Assembly: GCF_039555335.1 (NCBI RefSeq) | Contig: NC_092628.1 | Coordinates: 101,454,647-101,518,646, forward strand | Reading direction: 5' to 3' | DNA from: Amphiura filiformis | Lineage: Eukaryota > Echinodermata > Ophiuroidea > Amphilepidida > Amphiuridae | Length of the DNA: 64,000 nt | In this document: one piece after another, positions 21,279 through 33,571 of the stretch | Numbering within the stretch: position 1 is the stretch's first letter | How the letters are laid out: each line of letters opens with the position of its first letter | Notes under the pieces: model-generated | Database searches by the model: none | Told to the model about the DNA's origin: nothing | What the model saw: only the letters and a program-made list of their open reading frames with translations | Position numbers and translations under genes: made by a program

Positions 21279-21849
21279 TCATACGAGTTTTACCATTGGT
21301 TTTGTTAACAATCTTTAATACTATAAAATTGCAATCTTTAAACTACAATCTTTAATCACAAGTAGTAGAAATTTTTGAATCAATATTACAATACTATAAG
21401 AAGAAAAAGATACATTTTTAAGGGCACTTACTTGTTAGTAGCAGCACTGCAAAATTCAGATCTGGAAAAATGGTTGCAAGAAAATCGGTAGATGTGTCAT
21501 ATATAGAAGTCCCTATTATTTAAATGAGGTTATACAAATGTTATAAGGTTTATAATACAGATATTAGAGATCCTTGAGAGGGCACTCTATGACTCTATTC
21601 TATCTTTCAATGAAAAATGTTTAGGAATGGAATTAGCAACGATTTCAAAAGTAATTTCTTTCGAGGTCGTCGCTGATTCCTTCCCTGTGCTTTTTTCATT
21701 GAAAAATTTGAAGATAAAAAAATATTCCAGAAGTTTCAGGTATTCTTTATCACCACACCACTCCACGCCATACATAAATTCTCCCAGTCACATTTCCCCA
21801 ATATAAAATTTTTAAAAAGTACAATTTTAATTTTAATTCTTTTAAAGTT
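21279..21849. other. No recognised gene
   Basis: AT-rich DNA with no supported coding or repeat assignment. Confidence 0.45.
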
Positions 21850-21944
21850 TGGCAGAGGCGGGGTTTGAACTCACGGCTCACCGCTTTGGCTAGTATCACG
21901 TATACCATACGTCCAGCGCCTTAGACCGCTCGACCACGAAGAAC
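21850..21944 (-). mobile_element. tRNA-Leu-like SINE head
   Basis: The minus strand has an A box GTGGTCGAGCGGTCTAAGGC and a B box GAGTTCAAACCCC with a long variable arm, as in leucine tRNA. The 5' end does not pair with the 3' CTGCCA end. An AT-rich tail follows. It is a SINE or tRNA pseudogene. Confidence 0.65.
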
Positions 21945-23390
21945 TTGATAGTGTCATCGTGAAAATGTATAGCTATAATATTAATAAATTGCAACTTCAT
22001 TACTGCATCATATTTTGGAATTTTATCTGCTTAAAACATTAATGTGTATTATAATAAAGCTACCATTATTTATATTGTTGAATTCTCAAGCGCATAGAGA
22101 CAATTAATACGAGGGTCCTATGAATAGGCCTACATACACAATACATAAAATCGATTTTGATATCGGCCATGTGCTCTGCTGTGCATGTGGTTTCCCGCAG
22201 TGGCGGAAGTTGTATTACGAAGTGCATCCGAACTCCATTTTGAAGCAAATGATTTTGACAAGGCATTGGATTGTTCCAGTTTGCATCCTAAATCCACATT
22301 AGACCCTAATTTTATTTACAAAATCAAAAGATTAGATTATCAGAACAACAAAACGGTAGTCTTTTGTCGGGTCTAATGTGAAAATTACATTAAAAAATGC
22401 AGTTTTTACAGAATTAATTTTCACTTAATTCCAAAAAAATGGCGTATATAAGATTGAAATAAATTCTCTACCTTCTATACTAGATCAATTGTGACGCAAG
22501 TTGTTATCAAAAATTGTTGTGATAGATGTACAGTTAATATTCATATATTCCATTACCTATCTGATGGTACAGTTTTTACACAGAAAATATTTATTTGAAA
22601 AACCTGCCACTCGGCTTTTTCCGGAAAGGTCACAGGGTCGCCGTGACCTGTGCAATAATTACAATTAAAATTTTTCTTATTCTAACAGGAAGCGTTTCTA
22701 GAATATATTATGGCGAAATCTGGTGTACTTTATCACCAACTTCTTATCATTTACCATCCGTGACGGTCGTTTGACCTTTTCAGTTTCTGTATCCGTATCC
22801 GTTTTAGTAAGTCATTGTTATTCTGAAGTGGTAGCCTCCCAGGTGTGACCAAACTTTTATTCTAGCCTTTTGTTAGTTACTAATAATTTGAAGTTTTCGT
22901 TTTGGTAACTTATGTTAATTTTTGACATTAAACCTTTAGATGAGAGGTTGGGTGCTAATCTAGACAAAAGAAGAGTTTTATGGTCCTAAATTCGCGGTAA
23001 ATTGTACGGCGTCAATTGACTTGTGTTCGGTGTTTATGAACTTTAAACGCCTAGGCGTAAGTGGCTCGTAAAAATAGTCTTGCATTGAAATATATACTAA
23101 CCATGTTGCCAAGTTATAAGCAAAAGTCTTTCATATTGGCGATGAAACGAGCGTCCGAAATAGCCAAATATCTCCCAATGACGCGGGTACAAGTGGCGAT
23201 TTGGTAATCATTTTTTATATTGAAATGCAATACAAAAGAATAACATTGGAGCAAAGATAATTTATTCTATTCATTCGTAACAATGGCAAGCTAATCTGAT
23301 AATTGGTTGGGCCTATATACAAGACTCGGGTTTATTTTAAATGCTTATTTTTGCAGACCAAATTTTCAGTCATGGATCATATTGATAAAT
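21945..23390. other. No recognised gene
   Basis: AT-rich intergenic DNA. Short ORFs show no motif. Confidence 0.45.
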
Positions 23391-23572
23391 TTCGCAAGGG
23401 AGGTGGAGGGAGAGAGGGGATACTTGAGACTGAACAAGTGAGAGTGGGAGGGGTGAGAAAGAAAGAGAGGAGAGGGAGAGACGAACAGACTAGAAAGAGA
23501 AGAACTCGAGATGAGAGAGAAGGGAGACTGATCATTCGGAGGTGGGGAGGAGGAAGCAACATAGGGAGATAG
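23391..23572 (+). repeat. Purine-rich tract
   Basis: Nearly uninterrupted G/A on the plus strand. Apparent Glu/Arg/Gly and Ser/Pro/Leu reading frames on the two strands are products of composition. Confidence 0.7.
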
Positions 23573-23786
23573 ACATTGATACGAGGGAAGGAAGGGCGAC
23601 ACTGCGGCCTTGCACAGGTGTATTGGGGTGCGACATGCTCATAAGCGAACCTTTGGTGATTTAAGGGCTTATTTTCAACGTTTTTACAGAAAAAAGTGGA
23701 CCTTTTCATACGGATTGGCATTTTGTCATAATAATGTGCGGATCAATTTGACAGCTTCAAAGACGAGAGGGCGCTAGACCATTAAA

Positions 23787-23810
23787 AACACCGGTGTTAA
23801 CACCGGTGTT
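23787..23810. other. Perfect 24-bp palindrome
   Basis: Two ACACCGGTGT palindromes are arranged around a central GTTAAC, and the whole is its own reverse complement. It lies 24 bp left of R2 copy 2. Confidence 0.8.
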
Positions 23811-23833
23811 CCATAATCTTGTCTCTCCAGCCT

Positions 23834-25712
23834 TTAAGGGATGGGGTATGAACGTTTGGACAGCATTTATTGTGGGACATTAGAGCACGTCAGACATATC
23901 GAGTTGCATTCTGAATACGAAGAATGTCCTTCTGATATCAAATAATTTTCATTTTTGAAATTCGCAATGTAATACACATTTTATGGCAAATGATTAAAAA
24001 TTGATATTTTTGATATTTAACAGTACTCGAAGTAAACTTTATAAATCTGATGATTTATACTTAAAGTGTATGTAGGTGGGATGAAGAGTTGACGATCAAT
24101 TGAAAATTTTCACCTTTCGTATTGAAGATATGGATTTTTTCCCAAAACACTAAAAAAATTAGGTCTTTTTGAAAAAAAAAATCCATATCTTCAATATGAA
24201 AGGTCAAATTTTTCAATTGATCGTCGGCTTTTCCTCCCAGCTACATACACTTTAAGAATATACGAGGGTTGGTCAATAATATCCCGCAACCATTATTTAT
24301 CTCCACTCATGCATGACTTAGATGACTGTTACTTACGATCAATAAAGTTTGTAACTTTGTCTTTCAAAACACACAACAATTAGTATCAGAGTACTTTTAA
24401 TTACGTAATCTCATTTGCATAAAGTCATTGCCATATGTACACTGACAATAGTCAACATTGGCGGGGAATTTGAATTGTAGTTGAGGAACGTGTAATAAAA
24501 AGAAGCAGAAGTGAGGACCAAAGCAATCTACAAGCCTTATTTTTGGTATGAGGTAATCTGAGTATATTTAATTGATAATTGTGAAAGAAGAAATGTATCC
24601 GTCAACAGATCATGAAAGAGACTGTCTTTGAACTTTACCAAAAAAATCGGGAGAAAAAAGCCCACACGGTAGAAGAAATGATCCAAATTATCTCCCAAAT
24701 AAAACAAAAACAAATATGATTATTGGTATGGTATGAGAGATCATAGTCAGGACAATAGAATTTGTTGCAAAAAAAACAGAAATATGCGCATGCGTTGATG
24801 GTACGCATGATTGAAAGTACCAAAATGTATGAAAAAAGTAAAATTCATCAAAAAAGCGCTAAAAATATGACTAATACAAGGTTTGCGGAACAGTAGCTGG
24901 GTAAGTGAATTGCTATACCAAGTCTTATGCTAGAATTAGACATACCTTTCGAAATTCAAATTTCTTATTCAATCCAGAGCCTCTCTATGGTGTGCTACTT
25001 TGATTACAAAAACATGACCTTTTGAAAACAAGGGTTCATTAAGGAAGAAATGTTTGTGATTTTGTCCATTTGTTAAATTTTGTCATCGATTAATCCTTCT
25101 ATCTCTTATTATGTAAAGAACAATGGGTGATAAAGCCTACTCAAAATTGGAGATATTCAACACGACCTCTTTTCTTTAATAAAAATGGTATAGATCTAAA
25201 AAGAGTACAGCATCATTTCTATGTTATCGGTCTAAAAAGTTGCAAAAACCGCGCCAGATTCCATACTTTTATTCTCGAGATATTTGGAATTATGTAACAA
25301 TACCTCAATTTGGCGCGAGATTTTCTTGACTATTTTTCACCATAAATCAGGCAGTGCCCATACACTATTGTGTTTATGCTAATGTCATTACGTAATCAAG
25401 TATTCAGTATCGCTAATACATATTTGTTTTGAAAGACAAAAGTACAAACTTGTATTTAGCGTAAGTAACAGTCATCCAAGTCATGCATGAGCGGAGATAC
25501 ACCATAGTTGCGGGAACTTCTTGACCAGCCCTCGTATCATTTGATTGATAAAATTTACTTCGTGGACTGCTATATATCAAAAATGTGAAAAATATCATAT
25601 TTTAATAATGTGTCATAAAATTTTCGTATTCAGAATGCAATTCGATATATGTCTGATGTGCTCTCATGTCCCACAAAAAATACTGTCGAAACGCTCATTC
25701 CAGATCCCTTAA
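23834..25712. mobile_element. TTAA fold-back element R2, copy 2, split by a mariner
   Basis: Bounded by TTAA at 23834-23837 and 25709-25712. The terminal inverted repeats extend inward to TGTGGGACATGAGAGC-type words on both sides. The inner hairpin (about 24060-24262) is present. The right third follows the mariner. A further fragment of this family is at 42592-42690. Confidence 0.8.
24263..25534. mobile_element. Mariner-like element, decayed
   Basis: Inverted ends CGAGGGTTGGTCAA and TTGACCAGCCCTCG are flanked by TA on each side (24261-24262, 25535-25536). About 120 bp of the subterminal sequence is also inverted (GACTTAGATGACTGTTAC and its complement). The length of 1.27 kb fits a full mariner, but no transposase frame or D,D(34)D triad could be read. 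It may be an old copy or a non-autonomous one. Confidence 0.75.
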
Positions 25713-26765
25713 TGAAGTCATATTAAAGTAAACTTACTTAATCCCCTGCGTTTTCGTATCTGAACAATAGACTTACGGAAACTGAAAAGATAAAACGACC
25801 CCATGTTTAAACACAGAGCATTTATAAAACTTTTAAAGAGATTTATGATGAGAGACTTGCTTTCAAAAATGCAAATGAAAAGCTTCATAAAAACTTTTTG
25901 AAAGTAAAAATTAATAAATGATATCTCTATGAATATTCTCAATCACCCAGGTAGTTGATAGAATAGATTATAAATCTTTTCAACTGAACTTCCTGTTTTA
26001 TGTTGACTACAGTATCAGGTCATATCTGTGACACTTCATCAGGCCTAGCGAAGGTCTATGATTGAATTGGCTTCATGGTGGTAAGGGTGACGTCACGCTG
26101 GAGTCGCCGATGAATTTTCCTGATGCTTGGTTCGTAACTCTGTGACAAGTTGAGGCGTATGGCGCCCTCAGAGGTACATTGTATTACAAACTTAGTCTAT
26201 CTGAGTCAGTATTGCGAAATTTACGTGAAACGCGATACGGGAACGCCACCCTCACGCTACATTAGTCGAAAACTAGTTAGTATGCCCTCTAGAGGGTGAA
26301 ATCCATTGTGAATTGGTCAGCCGTGGAATTCCCGTAAGGCGGTTACGTTGCGGTTGGTAGCAAAATATGACGTTCCAAAAAACGTATTACAAAATGCAGA
26401 AAAATGTTATGTTTGCGTGTTATGAAGCGAGTTAAAGTATCCAAATAGAACAAGTAGAGTCCGACAAGTAATAAAATCCATTTTGGGGGTAACAATTTGA
26501 CCTAGTTTAGACAAGAAGAAGTGCATAATTTCGATTTTTTCGACACTAATTCTAACGGCAGATTTCCTATTCATTTTTGTGTGGAGAATGCCGTCCAAAA
26601 ATCATCTTGCGAAGAGGCGTTTTAGGCAAGATCGTGTCGTCTTACGACATAATGCGGTATGAATTGTCTGTTTTGGACGGGGCACAGCAGTTCGTGCAAC
26701 GTCATCTTTCGCCTTTGCTATTTCGTTATGTTAAGCAGCTGCCAAAGTGTTTTGCTTATGGATAC
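25713..26765. other. Intergenic DNA with a possible Penelope 3' end
   Basis: On the minus strand, CTGATGAAGTG near 26022-26040 followed by a weak GTCA/TGAC stem resembles a decayed hammerhead end. There is no readable endonuclease frame beside it. The rest is unassigned. Confidence 0.3.
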
Positions 26766-26846
26766 TATTCAGCAAACACCAAAATGTTTTTAAAACATGA
26801 TAAACCATGTGTTTTTGGTTTTAGTTAAAACATTTTGATAACATTG
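26766..26846. repeat. MITE fragment (CAGCAAACAC family)
   Basis: TCAGCAAACACCAAAATG and the following AAAACATT words match the termini of the 9034-9719 element. The LINE begins right after it. Confidence 0.55.
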
Positions 26847-29800
26847 TGGGTCTAGTCGATTCCTACAATGACGGTCTTCGTCAAGTTCTGGACCGACATG
26901 CCCCATTGCAAACTCGTAGTGTAAGAGACCGACCATCTGCCCCCTGGTTGACTGCTGAAGTCAGAGATGCCCGGCGTAGTAGAAGACGTGCTGAACGACT
27001 GTGGCGCAAGACAAAATTAACTGTTCATAAGGAAATGTATATAAATATGAGGAACGAAGCTACACAACATGTTATAGCTGCAAAAAGACAATTTTACACT
27101 GCTAAAATTGACTCTGACCCCTTTTCTACCAAGCAGCTTTTTAGTGTATCCAACCAGCTTCTCGGAAAATCAAGAACTTCTGCATTACCAACTAACATTC
27201 CTCCGAACGAACTTCAAGAACGTTTTTGTCAATTCTTTTCTAATAAGATCATCAATCTACGGGAGGAACTAGATTCTCGGCACTCTCTTCCACCATCATT
27301 TAGCGTGTATGAAGGTCCGGTTTTCGATCAATTTACTCTTGTCTCTGAAGACGAAATCTCCGATTTGATAAAGAGTATGCCCACAAAAGGTTGTATCTTA
27401 GACCCGCTGCCGACCGACCTTGTGAAACAGTGGCCGCACCCAGCGTGTCTTAGTTGAGGGTCAGTCTTCAACCACTTCAAGTGTTACCTCTGGTGTACCA
27501 CAGGGCACAGTCCTGGGCCCTCTGCTGTTTCTGGTCTTTATCAATGACCTCCCTTCGATGGCTTCATCTACTACCAGAATGTTTGCAGATGATTGCCTTA
27601 TGTATCGCACCATTCATGATACTTCTGATGCTGCAGCCTTGCAAGCAGACTTGGACAACTTACAGCAGTGGGAACAGGACTGGCTGATGGATTTCAACCC
27701 AAGTAAATGTGAAGTCATCACCATCTCCAACAAGAGAAACTGCATCTCATTTCCATATACCATTCACAATGAAACTCTCAAGAAAACAGACTGTGCCAAA
27801 TATCTTGGCGTACACATTACCAGCAACCTGTCTTGGAGCACCCATGTAGATAAAATCTGCAAGAAAGCCAACAGCACTCAAGCATTTCTTCAGCGAAACA
27901 TCAGAAGCTGCCCACAAAAGATCAAAGCCAGATGTTATACTACACTTGTCAGGCCATTGCTTGAATTCTCCTCAGCTGCATGGGCTCCTCATCATAAATC
28001 CGACATCAATAACCTGGAGTTTCAGAGGCGTGCAGCCCGTTTTGTGATGAGGGACTATCACCGCACGAGCAGTGTATTAAACATGCTCAGTCAGCTTAAC
28101 TGGCCAACTCTCCAGCAACGCAGAGACACGTCCAAGCTTGTGATGTTGTACAAGAGCTATTATGGTCTTGTTGACATACCACCACGCCACCTTGTGCTGC
28201 TGTCATCACGTACAAGAGGTCACAACCTAAGATTTGTGATCCCTCGAGCCTCCATCTTGGTGTACCAACATGCATTCTTCCCCAGTACCATCCGGATGTG
28301 GAATGCTCTTCCAGCTTCCTTGGTCACAGCTCCATCCTGTGAGGCATTCAGAGGAGGCCTGACCAACATCATCCCTTCAGCATCATTGGAGTTTTCCTGC
28401 ACCTTTTTTTTTTCTGCACCGCGCTTGCTCCATGGATGTGATAATACTCGGCCACCGAGGGATACATCTCACCACAAAGAAGAAGAAGAAGAAGAAGAAG
28501 AAGTGTGCCGATGATCTTGTTCCCCTGTTAACTTGCATTATTAATGAGTCCCTTGCATCCGGTATTGTTCCTGATCAATTCAAGCAGGCCATTATTGTTC
28601 CTATTTTAAAGAAAAATGGGCTTGATTGTAATGATCTTAAGAATTTTAGACCAGTTTCGAACTTACCATTCATCTCAAAAATTCTCGAAAAGGTAGTTCT
28701 TTGTCAACTACAGCAACACCTATGTGAGAATAACTTGTTGGAAATTAACCAATCTGCGTATAGGAAGGGCCACAGCTTGGAGACCGCAGTACTGAGTGTC
28801 GTGAACAATTTGCTATCCAATTCTGATGAGAAGTTAATCTCTCTCACTTCACTCCTAGACCTCAGCGCTGCGTTTGATACGCTGGACCATTCAATCCTCC
28901 TTAGGCGCCTTGAATGTAGTTTTGGTATCAGAGACACTGTACTTAACTCAGTCTATGTTTCTCAACGTTTGCAATCTGTGATTGTTAATGGATCGATTTC
29001 CAATCCACACCCTCTTTTGTACGGGGTCCCTCAAGGCTCCGTACTCGGTCCAGTTTTATTTACATTATATTCTCAACCACTTTCCGACGTCATCATCCAG
29101 CACAACTGCTCTTTTCATAAGTACGCGGATGACACCGAAATATCACAATGTGGCATGCCTCAGGACTTTGTGTCAACTAAGCTGTCCATTCAAGAGTGTA
29201 TTAAAGCTGTTTTGTGTTGGATGGATAGTAATAAGCTCATGCTCAATACAGATAAGACGGAGGTTATCACCGTTGGTACGGCTTCTCGTGTTAGCCAGAT
29301 TGAAGATAATACTATACAAATTTTGGACTCTGATATCACCTTTCAAAAATCTGTTAAGTACCTCGGTGTGCGTTTAGATCAAACTTTGTCTATGTCTGAA
29401 CATATCAGCGATATTTGCCGTTCCTCATTTCTATCTCTGAGACGTATTGGCTGCATTCGACCTTACTTGTCTGATAAAGCAACATCATGTCTGGTTAATT
29501 CAATAATTCTGTCGCGGCTTGATTTCTGCAATTCCATCTTGACAGGTATCACTGCTGATCAACTTAACCGTCTTCAAAATTGTGCGGCCCGTCTTATTGT
29601 CAAAAAAAGAAAGCATGAGCATATTACACCAATCCTCATCGAGCTTCACTGGCTGCCCGTCGAATTGCGCATCCAATTTAAACTTGCCGTTCTGGCTTTC
29701 CGTCACTTCGATGGCACTTTACCACCATACCTGTCATCTGCGCTTTGTACTTATCAAACTTCCCGCTCCCTTCGATCATCCTCTGAAAAATTACTCAAAA

Positions 29801-30068
29801 CTCCTCGGGTTAACCTTAAATCAACGCTCATTTCATTTTGCTGCTCCAACTGTTTGGAACTCGCTTCCAAACAACCTTCGTAACATCCCCACACTTTCTC
29901 AATTTAAACGTCAGCTTAAAACCCATCTCTTTCGTCAAGCTTTTCCAGATTCACAGAATTAATTGCTTCTTTGTTTGTTTGTCTTTTTCATGTGTTTGCG
30001 CGCTCTGAGTTCCACGGAAGATTTTGAGCCTTAAAAGAACCATTCATTATTTTTTATTATTATTATTA
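26846..30068 (+). mobile_element. L2-like LINE, 5'-truncated, carrying a nested LINE
   Basis: Linker and RT N-terminal sequence run to 27430. The body resumes at 28504 and ends with an (ATT)n tail near 30068. RT blocks include FRPVSNLPFISKILEKVV near 28645, DLSAAFDTLDHSILL near 28860, GVPQGSVLGPVLFTLYSQPL near 29025 and KYADDTEIS near 29120. ELHWLPVELRIQFK near 29640 is the L2 C-terminal mark. The frame changes near 29720. A deletion has removed part of the block after FGIRDTVLN. Confidence 0.85.
27431..28503 (+). mobile_element. Second LINE (CR1/Jockey type) inserted in the first
   Basis: The copy is 5'-truncated and 1.07 kb. Its RT is open from the left junction: RTQRVLVEG, SGVPQGTVLGPLLFLVFIND, MFADDCLMYR, KYLGVHITSNLSWSTHVDKI and YTTLVRPLLEFSSAAWAPHH. 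The 3' end is a (GAA)n tail at 28479-28503. At the junctions, AAACAG|TG and TG|TGCCGAT rejoin into an unbroken host LINE frame (Lys-Gln-Cys-Ala-Asp). A direct AGTG at both ends may be a 4-bp target duplication. Confidence 0.85.
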
Positions 30069-30171
30069 TATCAATGTCTGTTTATATAAAAATCATGAAA
30101 ACTCTTTTTTTTAAATGTGTTATACTGATAAACAACATTTAAAACCAAAATTCTAAATGCTATAGTAAAAT

Positions 30172-30330
30172 ATCATTCAGCAAACATTTTGTGTACTGAA
30201 GTCTATTGTCTTAAAATGTTTTGCAGCAAGTTTTGAACAAAATGTTTTTTAAATGTTATTAAAACCTTTTATACCTTTGACCCTCACATACCCTTTAACC
30301 CGATATTTAACGTTTTCTGTAATATAATAC
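30172..30330. repeat. MITE fragment (CAGCAAACAC family)
   Basis: TTCAGCAAACATTTTGTG and AAATGTTATTAAAACC words match the 9034-9719 family. The interior is shortened. Confidence 0.5.
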
Positions 30331-30477
30331 TAGGAACGACGAGCGTTAAGACCGACACAAACTGGCTGTGTAAGAGAATAGTTTGGATGTGAACGGCTCT
30401 ATGACGTTCTACCGCATAATGCCGTAATCTGTAACCCGTATGGCGTTTGCAGTGAACGCCTCTTCGCAATCTCGCTA

Positions 30478-30655
30478 GTGCCTCGTTTCTACGGCCTACA
30501 AAAATTTCATAAACAGAATGTACCATTGAAACCAATTGTCAGTTATTGTATATCATCAATGACTTATAATCTCGCTAGGCACCTGGCTGGTATTATTGGC
30601 CCCTTAGTTGGCAAAACTTGTCATCATGTAGTCAATTCAAGCTTAGTGAATCCAA
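30478..30655 (+). pseudogene. Penelope RT fragment (PLE 4)
   Basis: The translation PRFYGLQKFHKQNVPLKPIV followed by LARHLAGIIGPLVGKTCHHV matches the Penelope RT finger region. Nothing else of the element is present. Confidence 0.75.
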
Positions 30656-31862
30656 ATTGGCACAGAGATTAGGAAGTCTATTCCATGAAGTGGCAGCTCT
30701 ATAATGAAATGTTCTCTGCCCAGAAAATAATTTCCACCTTGGAACAACCAATTTGTTATGAGATTGACTTCGAGTGTTCTTAGAATGTTTAGAGGAGGTG
30801 AAAGTAAATTGAGATGACGAATAATGTGGAGCAACCTTCTTTAGATATTATGTTCTAAAGTCTGCAGAAAGTAAAATACGGGCAAGTCTATTCTGTAGAA
30901 TCTGAAGCTCATTTTTGTGACAAGAACTAAAATTTGACCAAACAGAGCTGCAGTAGTAAAAGTGAGGAAAGACAAGGGCTTGGGCAAGTGTTTTAACTGA
31001 TCTAAAAGGAGAATATGTTTAGTTTAGAGAGTGGGCACAAAAACGTGGTAAGTATGTGATAAACTCTGGGGTAACTGTTATGCACGTTTTTGATTCTCTA
31101 CAAATAACACCAATACGTTTTGATACATTTGAAGAAAGATAACTAACATGCTCATCCCAAGTAAGATGTGGATCAAATGTAACTCCTAAATACTTATACT
31201 TTTTCAATGCTCACACTTTCATAAATGAGGGATATGTTTTTATAATTAATTAAAGCTTGCCTTGTTCCAAACAACATCAACTTAGTTTTCTTAGTATTTA
31301 GAGTTAAGGTTATTAATTATTTTAAACTGTTGTGATTTGGTAGTTCACAGCATCTTACGAATGGTAGTGAGCTTTGGCAAAAATTGCATTGCTCAATTCA
31401 TAGCGAGCATGTAGAAGAATTAAAATATCACAGATATACTTTTATATGTGCTGCGGTTCTTGAGTTACGTTGTGAAGAGGGCTGCAACAACAACACTTTT
31501 GTAAAACGCACATAACTAATTAACAACAATAAATTAAGCAAGTTTGCAGAGTATACGATTTGTAGAATGAACTTTTGCAAAACATCAAGGTGTTAATTTT
31601 CAATAATATATTGATCTAGATAATGAAAATCGATTTTAGGTTGCTTCGACCAACAATACCTCGTCTACCCTTAAATGATTAGACTGAAACCAGTCAGCAA
31701 TTTTCGTTAAATTTGCATTAAGATTATTTTCCAGAACAGTGGAGTCAGATGAGCTTATACTAAAAGAGTAGTATCATCTGCATACATCACACGCTTACGG
31801 CCTCTGGTAATGAATTCGCAAATATTATAAATAATAAGGGTCCCAATATTGAGCTCTGTTAT
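30656..31862 (-). mobile_element. CR1/Jockey-type LINE RT remnant with a TTAA insertion
   Basis: Minus-strand fragments include LGPLLFIIFANSLPEAVSV, then a degraded YADD region, then KIADWFQSNHL|TLNTKKTKLMLFGTRQ. YKYLGVTFDPHLTWDEHVSY and LQILQNRLARILLSAD follow. The 5' end and endonuclease are absent and the frame is broken several times. The insertion at 31308-31670 splits NHL from TLN. Confidence 0.75.
31308..31670. mobile_element. TTAA-flanked insertion
   Basis: TTAA at 31304-31307 and 31671-31674 flank 363 bp. Removing it with one TTAA restores the LINE frame QSNHLTLNTKKTK. The ends begin AAGGTTATT and AAGGGTAGACG (inverted), a weak terminal repeat. No ORF. Confidence 0.75.
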
Positions 31863-31885
31863 CTCCTAGAGAAGGAAGTTTATCT

Positions 31886-32352
31886 ACTTTTATAACCTTT
31901 TGCGAATGATGTCGAAAACGTTTTGTGTTTTTACTGGGAACCAACCTAATGCATATCAGGGTGGTACACAAGAAGGGACACTTTACAATAACGTTTTTAA
32001 AATGTTTTCACGACCTTTATATAACCCGACATTTAAATGTTATTAAAACGTTTTGTAAAAAACATTTTAAGAACATTTCTGTGTTTGCTGGGTGCAAATA
32101 TTTTAACATAATGTTATTTTAAAAGTGTTGACAAAATATTTGGCCAAAAATGTTTGCAAAAATAGTTTACAATGACATTTCGAAAACATTTTAAAAATAT
32201 TGTTGTAGTGTGTTTTCATACAAAACGTTTAAAACGATTCCATGACATTTATATAACCCGACATTTTAATGTTATTAAAACGTTTTTACCTAAACCAAAA
32301 CCCAAAATATAACTTATTTAAAACGTTTTAAAAACGTTTTTGTGTTTGTTAG
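31886..32352. repeat. Rearranged MITE copy (CAGCAAACAC family)
   Basis: 31886-31938 is the inverted left end of the 9034-9719 element. 31979-32352 matches its right half in forward orientation. Confidence 0.7.
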
Positions 32353-32354
32353 GT

Positions 32355-32660
32355 TATGGATATGCGTGTTTGAATAGCTTCTGTTATAACTAAATTTACT
32401 TGCATTCAACTTGTAAGTTAAGCCATAGTCATCTGCCATTGTTGCTGCTTCATGCAAAGTCTTATCTCTGCTAGCGCTTTCATCCAAGTGGGGTTTTAAT
32501 GTCAGCGTACACATTGAATTATTCTATTAAAATCATTGCCTAAGTTGGACGAAATCATCTTCGACTTCTTATGAACCAACCAGTTGTCAAACATTTGTTC
32601 TTTTACTCTAGCAAATTCTAACGGCGATTGAGAAGTCTTTTTTACATATTTTGCATCAAT
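32355..32660 (-). mobile_element. Gypsy-type gag fragment (fossil)
   Basis: The minus-strand translation contains SPLEFARVKEQMFDNWLVHK and, after it, LHEAATMADDYGLTYKL. These resemble the retroelement gag region that ends in an EAA-LADxY-LTHK-like motif. It is short, broken and without flanking LTRs or polymerase, so it is an old fossil. Confidence 0.55.
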
Positions 32661-33228
32661 TTGGCATTTTAATAGTACACATAGATCGATCTGTGTGAAA
32701 ATGATATGAACAAAGTTATACTCAGTATAGAGAGTACATAAACAGGGTAACAATATGTGAAAGTTTCATGTGAATCCGACATTCTGTCCTAAAGATATTG
32801 ACGAAAATGTAATTTCAGATCGATTTATTTACATCTGATTGTAGTTAAAATGTGATATTTTTGATTAAAAAACTATGAGAAATATCCTTAAATAGCATGA
32901 CCGTTGCCATGGAAACGAAATAGAACAAGCGGGATACATATTTGGCAACATAGCAGAAAATATTCTCCAGACTCCTCTAAAGATGTGTCTACTTGAAGCA
33001 TCTGTCCTACGAGATCGCTGAATAGAAATTTTGGCTGCATGGCTTCTCTACTGTAGAGTCTTCGACAGAGTAAGTAATAAGTCCAATAGAGTCATTATAT
33101 TTTTATACATATCATATTTCATATTACATATTTATTATACATAATTATACAGTTCTTTATAAAATACATTATTTGACAAGCACCTCAATACGCTGAAACA
33201 TTAAAAACCAAATATACAATAACATTAA
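32661..33228. other. No recognised gene
   Basis: AT-rich DNA without motif or repeat assignment. Confidence 0.4.
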
Positions 33229-33571
33229 AGGTGGTACTACACCCCCTGATAGATTTTGTGACTAATTTTGCATTTTTCTCAAAAAATTACTACACACTAG
33301 TAACAAAAGTTATGTATATTATAGATGCAAGGAATTCCATTACTTCAGTGATTCAAGACAAGTGGTTCATTATTATATGTTAAGAAATGAGGTACATTCT
33401 AGCGGTCCCTTTTTTCTTAACGTATCGCTTGTCTTGAGTCACTCAAATTCCAGTGCAGTAACTGGATTCCTTGCCCCTATAATATACATAACAGTGGTTA
33501 CCATTGTGTTATTATATTTTGAGAAAAATGCAAATATAGTCACAAATTTATCAAGAGGTGTAGTACCACCT
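33229..33571. mobile_element. MITE with AGGTGGTACTACACC termini
   Basis: The ends are AGGTGGTACTACACC and GGTGTAGTACCACCT. Subterminal TTTGTGACTA / TAGTCACAAA words and a central inverted pair around TTGTCTTGA continue the fold. 343 bp, no ORF. Confidence 0.8.

Noticed and set aside
23303-23572. 89-codon Arg/Glu/Gly-rich frame
   Set aside because: Purine-tract translation, with an equally long frame on the other strand.
26005-26045. Hammerhead ribozyme on the minus strand
   Set aside because: CTGATGA is present but stem II is only four pairs and the GAAA position reads TGATAC; too weak to call.
27454-27687. Separate small gene
   Set aside because: Out-of-frame shadow of the nested LINE RT, which is open in another frame across the same bases.
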